DNA of 18,652 nt from Clostridiales bacterium UBA4717 (GTDB taxonomy: Bacteria; Bacillota; Clostridia; Oscillospirales; CAG-272). The stretch spans positions 19,952 to 38,603 of the forward strand of contig DHJP01000095.1 of NCBI GenBank assembly GCA_002404395.1. The letters run 5' to 3'. The position numbers and the translations under genes are program-made. Shown here in pieces: positions 1 to 6,795 of the stretch; within the stretch, counting starts at the first letter, position 1, and every line of letters begins with the position of its first letter. A model generated the notes under the pieces. It was given only the letters and a program-made list of their open reading frames with translations, was not told where the DNA came from and made no database searches.

Positions 1-40
1 TCATACAATGAGCGGTAATTTTTGTGTCGGCATCGCCGAC
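1..40 (-). repeat. Partial copy of two-hairpin leader element (cut by window edge)
   Basis: This 40-nt segment matches 143-182 at 39 of 40 positions, the only difference being G24 versus A166. It contains the second palindrome of the element (GTCGGC-ATC-GCCGAC, 26-40) and the conserved spacer (1-25). The first palindrome would lie left of the window. Read on the minus strand, it sits downstream of murB and presumably in the leader of the next minus-strand gene, which is not visible. Confidence 0.8.
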
Positions 41-65
41 GAAAGCGGGACAGGGACCCGCTTTC
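41..65. repeat. 9-bp perfect hairpin between two element copies
   Basis: GAAAGCGGG (41-49) pairs perfectly with CCCGCTTTC (57-65) around a 7-nt loop. On the plus strand it is followed by a run of six A, and on the minus strand by the next palindrome. Neither strand gives the U-run of an intrinsic terminator, so I call it only a hairpin. It belongs to the palindrome-dense stretch between murB and the left edge. Confidence 0.6.
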
Positions 66-77
66 AAAAAATTACAG

Positions 78-122
78 GCGCGAAATTTGAAGCATCATTT
101 GTGTGAGATGAAAGTTTCGCGC
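78..122. repeat. Imperfect long inverted repeat with GCGCGAAA / TTTCGCGC arms
   Basis: GCGCGAAA (78-85) and TTTCGCGC (115-122) are exact inverted repeats. An inner GCATC/GATG pairing makes a longer, bulged hairpin. The arm sequence resembles the GCGCGAAAGTAT block found beside other copies of the element (6570-6590, 9517-9537), so it may be part of the same repeat family. Confidence 0.5.
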
Positions 123-127
123 TCCAT

Positions 128-182
128 GCCGCCGTAGGCGGCTCATACAATGAGCGGTAATTTTTATGTCGGCATCGCCGAC
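128..182 (-). repeat. Complete two-hairpin leader element downstream of murB
   Basis: Palindrome I is GCCGCC-GTA-GGCGGC (128-142). The spacer, rich in A/T with a CGGTAATTTTT core, is 143-167. Palindrome II is GTCGGC-ATC-GCCGAC (168-182). On the minus strand palindrome I is followed by a GGAG as in the other copies, but the triplet six nt later is ACT, not a start codon. The element starts 15 nt after the murB stop. It is the best-preserved copy and serves as the reference. Confidence 0.8.
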
Positions 183-197
183 AAGGGTTCCTTTAAG

Positions 198-1124
198 CTA
201 TTGCTTTTCGGAGTCGCCGAGAAACCTTATTTCGCATTCAATATCAACATTGAACTTCTCGAGTACAGTCTCTTTTGTGAGCGCTATCAAGGCTATAACG
301 TCTTTTGCGGTCGCGTTTCCGACGTTAACGATAAATCCCGCGTGCTTTTCGCTGATCTGCGCTCCGCCTATGCGCTTGCCTTTGAGCCCGGCGTCATCTA
401 TCAGCTTGGCGGTAAAATATCCCGGGGCTCTTTTAAAAACGCTGCCGGCACTCGGATATTCAAGCGGCTGTTTTTCGCGGCGGCGCGACATATAGTCGTT
501 CATAGCCGCTTTTATCTCGTCTGCATTTCCCGAAGAAAGCGCAAAGGTCGCTTGCAGAAGTATATATCTCCCCGGATTTTTTATAAACAGACTGCTCCGA
601 TATCCAAAGTCACATTCATCACGGTCAAATTTTGTTTCGGTCAGCTTTGCGGTGTCAAAGCAGAGGCAGGATTCAAGCACTTCGGAGATCTCTCCCCCGT
701 ATGCTCCCGCGTTCATATATACCGCACCGCCGACCGAGCCGGGAATACCGTAAGCAAATTCAAGCCCTGAGAGGGAGTGCTTTCCGGCAAAGCACGCAAG
801 CTTTATAAGCGAAGCTCCGCATTCGGCAGTTATGCGAACCCCGTCCGATGAAATACGGTTCATGCGTGAGGTGATTATCACCGTACCTTTGAAGCCGCTG
901 TCCGCAAAAAGAATATTTGAACCGTTTCCGAGCACGCAGTACGGCTCGTTATATGCTTTTAAAAGTTTAATAAGCTCTGCAAAAGCGGATATGGTGTTCG
1001 GAAACACCGCAAAGGCGGCAGGACCGCCGATTCGGAAGGTCGTGTATTCTGAGAGCCGCGGAGTTTCGATAAACGAAAAATCAAGTTCATTTTGTGCTGC
1101 TGCCAACAGTTTTGAAGTCAACAT
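198..1124 (-). CDS. murB: UDP-N-acetylmuramate dehydrogenase (UDP-N-acetylenolpyruvoylglucosamine reductase)
   Basis: This cytoplasmic FAD enzyme reduces UDP-GlcNAc-enolpyruvate to UDP-MurNAc with NADPH, the second committed step of peptidoglycan precursor synthesis. Residues 66-70 are GNGSN and 126-134 are GIPGSVGGA, both FAD-binding signatures. Residues 225-232 read SAGSVFKR, and Ser228 is the expected proton donor. The 308-residue length fits the short form found in Gram-positives. The open frame continues upstream to 1247, but that extension is Arg/Tyr-rich and reads through an intergenic palindrome. I chose the ATG at 1124 because GGGGTGAG lies just upstream and homologues begin near here. 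It is the last gene of the minus-strand cluster in the window, 76 nt after recN. Confidence 0.95.
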   Translation of the reverse strand: MLTSKLLAAAQNELDFSFIETPRLSEYTTFRIGGPAAFAVFPNTISAFAELIKLLKAYNEPYCVLGNGSNILFADSGFKGTVIITSRMNRISSDGVRITAECGASLIKLACFAGKHSLSGLEFAYGIPGSVGGAVYMNAGAYGGEISEVLESCLCFDTAKLTETKFDRDECDFGYRSSLFIKNPGRYILLQATFALSSGNADEIKAAMNDYMSRRREKQPLEYPSAGSVFKRAPGYFTAKLIDDAGLKGKRIGGAQISEKHAGFIVNVGNATAKDVIALIALTKETVLEKFNVDIECEIRFLGDSEKQ

Positions 1125-1142
1125 TATTCTCACCCCGTGTTT

Positions 1143-1155
1143 CCGCCGTCGGCGG
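1143..1155. repeat. Short GC palindrome in the murB leader
   Basis: CCGCC-GTC-GGCGG forms a 5-bp hairpin between recN and murB, 18 nt upstream of the murB start. It resembles palindrome I of the dispersed element in composition and place. It lacks the flanking TGAG and spacer motifs, so it is at best a degenerate copy. Confidence 0.4.
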
Positions 1156-1200
1156 TGCATATTGTAATATATGTGTATGTACTGTGTAGTTTGCAGGGGA

Positions 1201-2901
1201 TCATTTTTTGCCTGCGGCGGATAGTACAAGTTCGCGTGCCGCGGCAAGCTGTTTTTCGCTTATTGATACGCCGCCGATTATACGTGCGGTTTCGCGCACG
1301 CGTTCTTCAAAGTCAAGCAGTTTTACCTCAGTCTCATATCTGCCGTTGTGCTCCGACTTTGAAATATACATATGCTCTGCGGCAATCGCGGCGATCTGAG
1401 CCGAGTGGGTGATCGACAATACCTGAGAGCTTTGCGCGAGGCGTTTCAGAAGCAGTCCTATCTTTTCGCTTGTTTTGCCCGAAACACCGGTGTCGATTTC
1501 ATCAAAGATCACGGTTCTGCGGGTGTCACAGCCGAGCAGTTCGCTTTTTAATGCGAGCATTATTCTCGAAAGTTCTCCGCCCGATGCGGTGCGTGCCATT
1601 GACTTCAGGTCTTCGCCCGGTCCGGTTGCGATCAAAAATTCCACCGTATCGGCACCGTTTTCGGTATAGTTTTCGGCGTTTTCTTGCATTTTCAACGAAA
1701 CTTCAAAGCGTACCCCGCTCATGTCAAGGTATTCAAGCGACCCCATGACTCCCGCTTCAAGAGTGCGGGCAGCCGATGTGCGCACTTCATGCAGGGCTTC
1801 AGCCGCGGCTTTCAGTCGCGCTTCGGCTGCCTTGCATTCGGCTTTTTTCTGCGCGCTCATTTCCTCGTTCATCTCAAGCGAGTCAAGGCGCTTTTTTATA
1901 TCATTCCTGAAAGCTAATACCTCATCAATAGTGCCGCCGTATTTCCGCTTCAGCTTAGAAAGCGCGTCAAGCCGTGCTTCTATGCGGTCAAGCTCTGCGG
2001 TCGCATCGTCGATATCGGACGGCATAAATTCATGTGCACGATCTCCGATGTCCTCAATTTCATAGCGCAAACTTTCAAGCCGCTCGGCGAGCACCGCCGC
2101 CTCTTCGACGCAGTCGGAGATCTTGTTCAGTGCGGCGGCGGATTTGTCAAGCAGGGCACAGGCGCAAAGCCCGCTCGGATTATACGAAAGCGCGCGATAT
2201 ACGAATTCGGTGCTTTTTTGAAGCTTTTCGGCATTTTGAAGTTTCTTTCTGCGCTCCTCAAGCGCAATGTCCTCGCCGGGCTTCGGCTTTACGGAATCAA
2301 TGTCTTTAAGCTGGTAGGAAAGCAGTTCGCTTGTACGCTCGCGATCCCGCCCGTCAGCTTCAAGTTTCAGCAATTGCGCGCGAAGTGTGCGGTAACTTTC
2401 ATAAGCCTCGGAGTATGCCTTTTTCACATCGCTTTCGGCATTTTTAAATGTATAAAGATCTAGGTATTGAATGTGACTCGCGGTATCAAGCAGCAGTTGG
2501 CTTTCATGCTGGGAATGAATGTTGAGCAAATATTTCGACGCATCGCGCAAAAGCGAGACCTGAACGGCGCGCGAGTTGATTTTGGCTTGAGATCTGCCGT
2601 CAACGAATATCGTCCGACTTATCTCAATGGTGCCGTCTTCGTCCGGAGTTATGCCCAGCAGTTCAAGCTCGTGCAGATCGCGTTCGTCGAAATTCTCAAA
2701 CAGACCGGTGATCTTGGCACTGCTCTCTCCCGTGCGTATCAGTTCCTTTGAGCCGCGCGCACCGTTCAAAAGTGAGATACAATCTATAATTATGGATTTT
2801 CCCGAGCCGGTTTCGCCGGTGAATACGGTAAAGCCGTCCGAAAAGCCGATGTCAAGATTTTTTATGACTGCGGCATTTTCAATATGAAGGAAGGATAGCA
2901 T
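1201..2901 (-). CDS. recN: DNA repair protein RecN
   Basis: RecN is an SMC-like cytoplasmic ATPase that acts early in double-strand-break repair. Residues 29-36 (GETGSGKS) are the Walker A motif. A long helical, charged middle region matches the RecN coiled coil. The C-terminal half carries the ABC signature (ASGGELSRI) and a Walker B segment (VIFDEIDTGVSG). The 566-residue length is normal. I start at the ATG at 2901, not the in-frame ATG at 2931. AAGGAG lies 9 nt upstream of 2901, and the family begins with a motif like MLSFLHIENAAVI. The argR stop codon TAA is embedded in this Shine-Dalgarno sequence, so the two genes are probably translationally coupled. The argR-recN pairing is common in Firmicutes. 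Confidence 0.96.
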   Translation of the reverse strand: MLSFLHIENAAVIKNLDIGFSDGFTVFTGETGSGKSIIIDCISLLNGARGSKELIRTGESSAKITGLFENFDERDLHELELLGITPDEDGTIEISRTIFVDGRSQAKINSRAVQVSLLRDASKYLLNIHSQHESQLLLDTASHIQYLDLYTFKNAESDVKKAYSEAYESYRTLRAQLLKLEADGRDRERTSELLSYQLKDIDSVKPKPGEDIALEERRKKLQNAEKLQKSTEFVYRALSYNPSGLCACALLDKSAAALNKISDCVEEAAVLAERLESLRYEIEDIGDRAHEFMPSDIDDATAELDRIEARLDALSKLKRKYGGTIDEVLAFRNDIKKRLDSLEMNEEMSAQKKAECKAAEARLKAAAEALHEVRTSAARTLEAGVMGSLEYLDMSGVRFEVSLKMQENAENYTENGADTVEFLIATGPGEDLKSMARTASGGELSRIMLALKSELLGCDTRRTVIFDEIDTGVSGKTSEKIGLLLKRLAQSSQVLSITHSAQIAAIAAEHMYISKSEHNGRYETEVKLLDFEERVRETARIIGGVSISEKQLAAARELVLSAAGKK

Positions 2902-2914
2902 ATTCAAGGACTCC

Positions 2915-3364
2915 TTAACCGAGTTTTTCAATATCGTTTTTCAAAGCTTCGGCGGCGGCTTCACTTCTGGCAATTATTATCAGCGTGTCGTCGCCTGCGA
3001 CGCTTCCGACGATTCCGTCAAGGTGCATAGAGTCTATCGCTGCGCCGATTCCCTGAGCCATACCGGCGAGGGTTTTTACTACGGTAATATTCCCGGCAAA
3101 ATCGACCTTTTTAAGCGCGCTTCCGAGCAGTTCGCGATGCACCGAGCGGTCATTTGAAGAGTGATCGGACTTTCCGACCGTATAGTGCGCCGTTTTGTTC
3201 GGCGAGACGGTTTTTACAAGCTGCAGCTCGCGTATATCGCGCGAGACCGTGGCTTGGGTTACGTTATATCCGCTTTTTCTTAAAAGCTCCGACAGCTCCT
3301 CCTGCGTTTCAATTTCCCTTTCGGAGATAAGCTCAAGTATTTTTTCCTGTCTTGAATTTTTCAT
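2915..3364 (-). CDS. argR: Arginine repressor ArgR/AhrC
   Basis: This hexameric, arginine-responsive transcription factor controls arginine metabolism genes. The N-terminal winged helix includes TQATVSRDIREL, the recognition-helix signature. The C-terminal oligomerisation and arginine-binding domain contains GSVAGDDTLIII, with the conserved Asp pair that contacts arginine. From the ATG at 3364 the protein has 149 residues, typical for the family. The frame is open to 3460, but the upstream part runs through a palindrome, and GGAG lies 6 nt before the chosen ATG. A copy of the two-hairpin element occupies the leader, 13 nt upstream of the start. Confidence 0.95.
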   Translation of the reverse strand: MKNSRQEKILELISEREIETQEELSELLRKSGYNVTQATVSRDIRELQLVKTVSPNKTAHYTVGKSDHSSNDRSVHRELLGSALKKVDFAGNITVVKTLAGMAQGIGAAIDSMHLDGIVGSVAGDDTLIIIARSEAAAEALKNDIEKLG

Positions 3365-3377
3365 ACCGGTCTCCACT

Positions 3378-3425
3378 GTCGGCGTAGCCGACTCAAAATA
3401 GCTATCGGAAATTTTTACATCGTGC
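3378..3425 (-). repeat. Two-hairpin element in the argR leader (second hairpin decayed)
   Basis: Palindrome I is GTCGGC-GTA-GCCGAC (3378-3392). Compared with the copy at 128, two base pairs differ and both are compensated. The spacer that follows on the plus strand (TCAAAA then CGGAAATTTTTA) matches the reference. Palindrome II has lost symmetry, leaving only a trace near 3416-3425. The hairpin ends 13 nt before the argR ATG, and the GGAG lies between them. Confidence 0.7.
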
Positions 3426-3463
3426 CGCCTTCTGCGTTGCAAAAGCGGGCTTTGCTTCAACGT

Positions 3464-4327
3464 CTAACGGTCTGCCATCTTGCGTCTTAAGACCTCATAA
3501 AACGACGACCTTCTCACTCTGATCATATTAACCTTGTGTTCGGATCTTTGGATCTTTATACTTTCACCGGGGCAAAGCGAGTATTCTCCGAAGCCGTCTG
3601 CGGATATATTTACATCTGTTCTGCCGGTGTTTTCAAGCCTGAGTCGGGTGTCTGCGGAAAAAAGCATCGGTCTTGCCGTCAGAGAGTGCGTGCATATCGG
3701 GGTTATGCCGATACAGTCTAAAGAGGGAGCTATGATAGGACCGCCTGCTGCAAGCGCGTATGCGGTCGAGCCGGTTGGCGTGGATACGATTATCCCGTCT
3801 CCGCTGAAACTGCCGGCATATACTTCGGAGTCTGTGTACGGCAGGGTAATATATAATGAAAGATCGACTACACGACGGGTGTTGCCGCGGCTTGTAAGAA
3901 CGATATCGTTAAGTATGCAGTCCACGCGCTGCGGCTTTAAAGTTTCAAACGCAAGCATCATTCTTTTTTCGAGCGAATAGTTGCCGTCAAAGACCGCTTT
4001 GAGCAGGTCAAGCTCGTCAAGCTCAAGCTCGGCAAGATAACCGAGCCGCCCGAGATTTATTCCGATTATCGGACGATCGTGTACGGCGGCGGAAGCCGAA
4101 GCACGGATTATTGAGCCGTCGCCTCCGATCACAACGATTATGTCCGCCTTTTCGTAAAGCGCTTCGCACGGGCAAAAAACAAGGCTGTCGATTGAAGCAA
4201 AATCCCCGTGAAAAGTTTCGGGCATATATATTTTTTTTCCGAAAGATAGGATCTTTCGGATAACGCGTTCGGTGCATACAAGCGATTCGTCTTTGATCCG
4301 ATTCGGGATCAGTGCGATATTTTCCGT
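3464..4327 (-). CDS. nadK: NAD kinase (apparent non-canonical start)
   Basis: This enzyme phosphorylates NAD to NADP in the cytoplasm. Numbering from the proposed start, GGDGS at 68-72 is the nucleotide-binding motif. A clostridial-type LND segment and TPTGSTAYALAAGGP follow, which are the NAD-binding and catalytic core. The first in-frame ATG is at 4225. However, the 34 codons upstream encode the expected N-terminal strand (ENIALIPNRIKDESL) with no stop and no ATG, GTG or TTG. I place the start at ACG 4325-4327 because GGAGG lies 9 nt upstream and the resulting 287 residues match the family. AUU at 4333 is an alternative, but only 3 nt from GGAGG. Automated callers would probably use 4225, which lacks a Shine-Dalgarno and removes the first beta strand. 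The 5' end overlaps the tlyA 3' end. Confidence 0.9.
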   Translation of the reverse strand, partial: TENIALIPNRIKDESLVCTERVIRKILSFGKKIYMPETFHGDFASIDSLVFCPCEALYEKADIIVVIGGDGSIIRASASAAVHDRPIIGINLGRLGYLAELELDELDLLKAVFDGNYSLEKRMMLAFETLKPQRVDCILNDIVLTSRGNTRRVVDLSLYITLPYTDSEVYAGSFSGDGIIVSTPTGSTAYALAAGGPIIAPSLDCIGITPICTHSLTARPMLFSADTRLRLENTGRTDVNISADGFGEYSLCPGESIKIQRSEHKVNMIRVRRSSFYEVLRRKMADR

Positions 4328-5112
4328 AACAATACGCCTCCGTTTACAATGGATTCGATCTCGCTGCGCGACGGAATATATGTATCACGGTGCTTTACAT
4401 AGCCCGAAAGAAATTCGGTGTTTCCGTCGCCGCCGGTTATCGGCGAGACTTCGAGATAAAAGCAGGAAAGTCCGTGCGCGGCGGCACGGGCGACCGTATT
4501 TTCGATGACCTTTATATGAACCTTGCGGTCTTTGACGATCCCGCCCTTGCCGATGTGCTCTCTGCCGGCTTCAAATTGGGGCTTGATAAGTCCTATGAAT
4601 ATTCCGCCTTCTTTAAGTATTGCGGATATTGCTTCGTGGACCAGAGTCTGTGAAATGAACGAAAGATCCGCGCAAACGATGTCCGCTTTACCCCCGATGA
4701 GCTCGGGTGTCACCGTGCGGGCATTGGTTCCCTCAAGCGAGATAACTCTCGTGTCGGCGGCAAGTTTCGGGTGGAGCTGACCGTGCCCGATATCTATTGC
4801 GTGCACCCTTTTTACGCCGTGTTCAAGCAAGACCTCGGTAAATCCGCCGGTTGATGCGCCGAGGTCTGCGGCGGTAGCGCCGTCAAGCACGAGTCCGGTG
4901 CGCTCAAGCGCAGCGGCAAGCTTCAAAGCGGCACGGCTTACGTATTTCAGTATATCGTCCGAAATTTTGATCTCGTCGGCTTCGGTGACTTCAAGCGCTG
5001 TCTTGCCTGCGAGCTTGCCGTTCAGACTTACCTTGCCGCTTTTGATCATCTCCGATGCGCGGTTGCGGCTGTCCGCATAGCCGTGTTCAAAAAGATATTT
5101 GTCAAGTCTCAT
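4309..5112 (-). CDS. tlyA: TlyA family rRNA 2'-O-methyltransferase (S4 + FtsJ domains)
   Basis: The predicted activity is ribose 2'-O-methylation of rRNA cytidines, although family members are often labelled hemolysin. An S4 RNA-binding domain spans roughly residues 1-60 (MRLDKYLFEHGYADSRNRA). A Rossmann methyltransferase fold follows with the SAM motif GASTGG (85-90), an acidic DIGHGQL segment, ADLSFIS and KPQFEAG. These are hallmarks of the TlyA branch of FtsJ-like enzymes. The 267-residue length is usual. The start is separated by one nt from the upstream PAP2-like stop, and the 3' end overlaps the nadK start region, so translation is probably coupled through the series. Substrate specificity cannot be read from the sequence. 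Confidence 0.92.
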   Translation of the reverse strand: MRLDKYLFEHGYADSRNRASEMIKSGKVSLNGKLAGKTALEVTEADEIKISDDILKYVSRAALKLAAALERTGLVLDGATAADLGASTGGFTEVLLEHGVKRVHAIDIGHGQLHPKLAADTRVISLEGTNARTVTPELIGGKADIVCADLSFISQTLVHEAISAILKEGGIFIGLIKPQFEAGREHIGKGGIVKDRKVHIKVIENTVARAAAHGLSCFYLEVSPITGGDGNTEFLSGYVKHRDTYIPSRSEIESIVNGGVLLRKISH

Positions 5113-5113
5113 G

Positions 5114-5566
5114 TCAGAGCACCGGAAATATCAGACCGACTGCTACTCCGAGCAGCGCCCCCATGCTTACTTGAAGCGGTGTGTGTCCGATAAGCTCTTT
5201 CAGATTTTTTTCCATGTATTGATTGTTTCCCTTGGCTATATCCTGCACTATGCGATTGATTATTTTCGCGTGCTCGCCGGCGGCTCGTCTGACTCCGGCG
5301 GCATCGTACATTACGATAAAGGAAAAGACCGACGCTATTGCAAATTCGGGGGAAGAGAGGGTGAACAGCTTCGCAACGGCAACACAAAGCGCGCAGACGG
5401 TCGCGGAGTGGGAGCTGGGCATTCCGCCCGAGGACATGATAAGCGACAGATCAAGCTTTTTTTCAATAACCGCTTTGATAATTATTTTTATAAGCTGAGC
5501 GGCAAACCATGCCGCAACAGAGCAGAGTAAAACGCGGTTTGCGGCAAAGTCGCGCAAAAGGTTCAT
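5114..5566 (-). CDS. Divergent PAP2 family (DUF212/YuiD-like) membrane protein
   Basis: This small 150-residue membrane protein is related to PAP2 acid phosphatase/haloperoxidase folds. SSGGMPSSHSA (45-55) is the strongly conserved SGxxPSSHS motif. YDAAGVRRAAGEHA and LKELIGHTPLQV match the later conserved blocks of the divergent PAP2 family. Hydrophobic stretches near 12-32, 55-70, 76-90 and at the C-terminus suggest four membrane segments. The physiological substrate is not established. The context between ispA and tlyA suggests a link to isoprenoid or lipid-phosphate metabolism, which is an inference. The Shine-Dalgarno is AGAGG, 9 nt before the ATG. Confidence 0.88.
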   Translation of the reverse strand: MNLLRDFAANRVLLCSVAAWFAAQLIKIIIKAVIEKKLDLSLIMSSGGMPSSHSATVCALCVAVAKLFTLSSPEFAIASVFSFIVMYDAAGVRRAAGEHAKIINRIVQDIAKGNNQYMEKNLKELIGHTPLQVSMGALLGVAVGLIFPVL

Positions 5567-5589
5567 TTGTTTTTTGCCTCTTTCAAAGT

Positions 5590-6468
5590 TTATTTTATTC
5601 TTGTAAGCAGATATTCGGCAAGCGCTGTAAGCGTTTCGCTGCCTGGATACGAACGTATGACCCCGCAGGCGTTTTCGGTGATCTTCTTTGCGTATTCGTG
5701 TGCTTCGTCTATTGACATAAAACTTAAAAATGTGATTTTTTGATTTTCCGCGTCGCTCCCGATAGGCTTGCCGAGCGTTTGCTCGTCGGAGGTCACATCA
5801 AGAATATCGTCGGTTATCTGAAACGCCAGCCCGATCCCCTCGGCGTATTTTTCGGCATTGCTCCGAGCGCTGTCGGAGGCGCCCGCCGCGATCGCTCCGA
5901 GCGCGGCGGCGGCTTTCATCAGCGCGCCGGTTTTGAGCGCCTGAAGCTTATGCAGTTTTTCAAGCGAGATCGGCTTGCCCTCGCTCTTCAAATCAAGGGT
6001 CTGACCGCCTACCATACCGCGGATCCCGGCAAGTGAGGAGAGCGTTCTGACCGATTCGACCCGTGCTTCGGGAGACAACTCGTCAATTGCTGAGATGAGT
6101 TCAAACGCATAAGTCAGAAGTGCGTCTCCGGCAAGCAGGGCAAACTCCTCGCCGTATGCCTTGTGACAGGTGGGCTTGCCGCGACGCAGATCGTCGTTAT
6201 CCATGCACGGCAGATCGTCATGAATGAGCGAATAGGTGTGTATACATTCAAGCGCGGCGGCAAGCTTCAGCGCAATACTGCGCTTTCCGCCGAACATTTT
6301 GCAGACCGACACAAGAATGAACGGCCGTATGCGTTTTCCGCCGCTCAGCGCGCTGTACTTCATGGCGTCGCTTACCGGCGAAAGGTCGTCATCTTCAAAC
6401 TCAAAGAGCTTTCCGAAGACTTCTTCAAATTCTGTTGCTGTCTTTTGTATATTTTCGGCTATTGTCAT
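5590..6468 (-). CDS. ispA: Polyprenyl (farnesyl/geranyl) diphosphate synthase
   Basis: A cytoplasmic short-chain trans-prenyltransferase that condenses IPP with allylic diphosphates, supplying precursors for undecaprenyl phosphate and quinones. The first Asp-rich motif is DDLPCMD at residues 84-90, followed by a DDLRRGKPT block. The second Asp-rich motif is TDDILD, followed by the GKPIGSDAENQK loop. GGKRIRP near 43-49 binds IPP. The 292-residue length is typical of bacterial farnesyl diphosphate synthases. The start has only a weak AG-rich Shine-Dalgarno. A leader of 108 nt containing the two-hairpin element separates it from xseB. Exact product chain length is inferred. Confidence 0.93.
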   Translation of the reverse strand: MTIAENIQKTATEFEEVFGKLFEFEDDDLSPVSDAMKYSALSGGKRIRPFILVSVCKMFGGKRSIALKLAAALECIHTYSLIHDDLPCMDNDDLRRGKPTCHKAYGEEFALLAGDALLTYAFELISAIDELSPEARVESVRTLSSLAGIRGMVGGQTLDLKSEGKPISLEKLHKLQALKTGALMKAAAALGAIAAGASDSARSNAEKYAEGIGLAFQITDDILDVTSDEQTLGKPIGSDAENQKITFLSFMSIDEAHEYAKKITENACGVIRSYPGSETLTALAEYLLTRIK

Positions 6469-6520
6469 TTTTATTTCGCTTTCTTTCGGTCGAAATCCAT
6501 TTTGGTTATACTAACCCTAT

Positions 6521-6590
6521 GTCGGCACATCCGACTCAAAAAACAAACGGGAATTTACGTGTCCGCATCGCGGAAATTATACTTTCGCGC
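6521..6590 (-). repeat. Two-hairpin element between xseB and ispA, overlapping the xseB 3' end
   Basis: Palindrome I is GTCGG-CACAT-CCGAC (6521-6535). The 25-nt spacer (6536-6560) aligns column for column with that at 143-167. Palindrome II is TCCGC-ATC-GCGGA (6562-6574), where one stem pair is swapped relative to the reference and remains paired. Next to it, 6570-6590 is a block like GCGCGAAAGTATAATTTCCGC on the minus strand that recurs in degenerate form at 9517-9537. The xseB stop codon lies inside that block. The element is in the ispA leader, 52 nt from its start. Confidence 0.75.
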
Positions 6591-6795
6591 TATCGTCGGT
6601 TTCTTGAGTCAGAACCTTTATGCGCTGTTTGGCATTATCAAGCTTGTTTGAGCAAAGCCTTACAAGCGACGCGCCTTCTTCAAACAGGGCAAGCGAATCG
6701 TCAAGCGGCGCGGAGCCGCTGTCGAGCGCGGCAACTATTTCTTCAAGTCTTGCAAGCGCCTGCTCAAAGGTTTTGGTATCGTTGTTTTGTTCCAT
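6577..6795 (-). CDS. xseB: Exodeoxyribonuclease VII small subunit
   Basis: XseB is the small subunit that binds several-fold to XseA to form exonuclease VII, which degrades single-stranded DNA to oligonucleotides. The 72-residue protein is nearly all helical, with the family pattern FEQALARLEEIVAALDSG near the N-terminus followed by LEEG-like ALFEEGASLVRLC. The start overlaps the xseA stop (TGATG), with a strong AAAGGAG 6 nt upstream, so translation is coupled. The last codons and the stop lie in a block shared with the repeat element, which may have supplied the present C-terminus. Confidence 0.93.
   Translation of the reverse strand: MEQNNDTKTFEQALARLEEIVAALDSGSAPLDDSLALFEEGASLVRLCSNKLDNAKQRIKVLTQETDDSAKV

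Noticed and set aside
41..65. Hairpin at 41-65 as a murB terminator
   Set aside because: No U-run follows on the minus strand, and the plus strand has an A-run instead. It is also beyond a complete element copy, 130 nt past the murB stop.
1125..1247. N-terminal extension of murB to 1247
   Set aside because: It overlaps the recN 3' end and the leader palindrome, is unlike MurB N-termini, and a good Shine-Dalgarno precedes ATG 1124.
3365..3460. N-terminal extension of argR to 3460
   Set aside because: The extra residues are encoded by the palindromic element and lie upstream of a proper GGAG-spaced ATG at 3364. ArgR proteins start there.
6471..6500. Nine-codon ORF (MDFDRKKAK) ending 2 nt before ispA
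   Set aside because: It has no well-spaced Shine-Dalgarno (the AGGG is about 14 nt away), and the distance from the hairpin (20 nt) differs from the 12-13 nt of other copies. Probably chance in a purine-rich leader.
6570..6590. TATAAT in the element block at the xseB end as an ispA promoter
   Set aside because: No acceptable -35 lies 15-19 nt upstream, and the equivalent positions in other copies (TACGAT, TATTGT) are not conserved as a -10.
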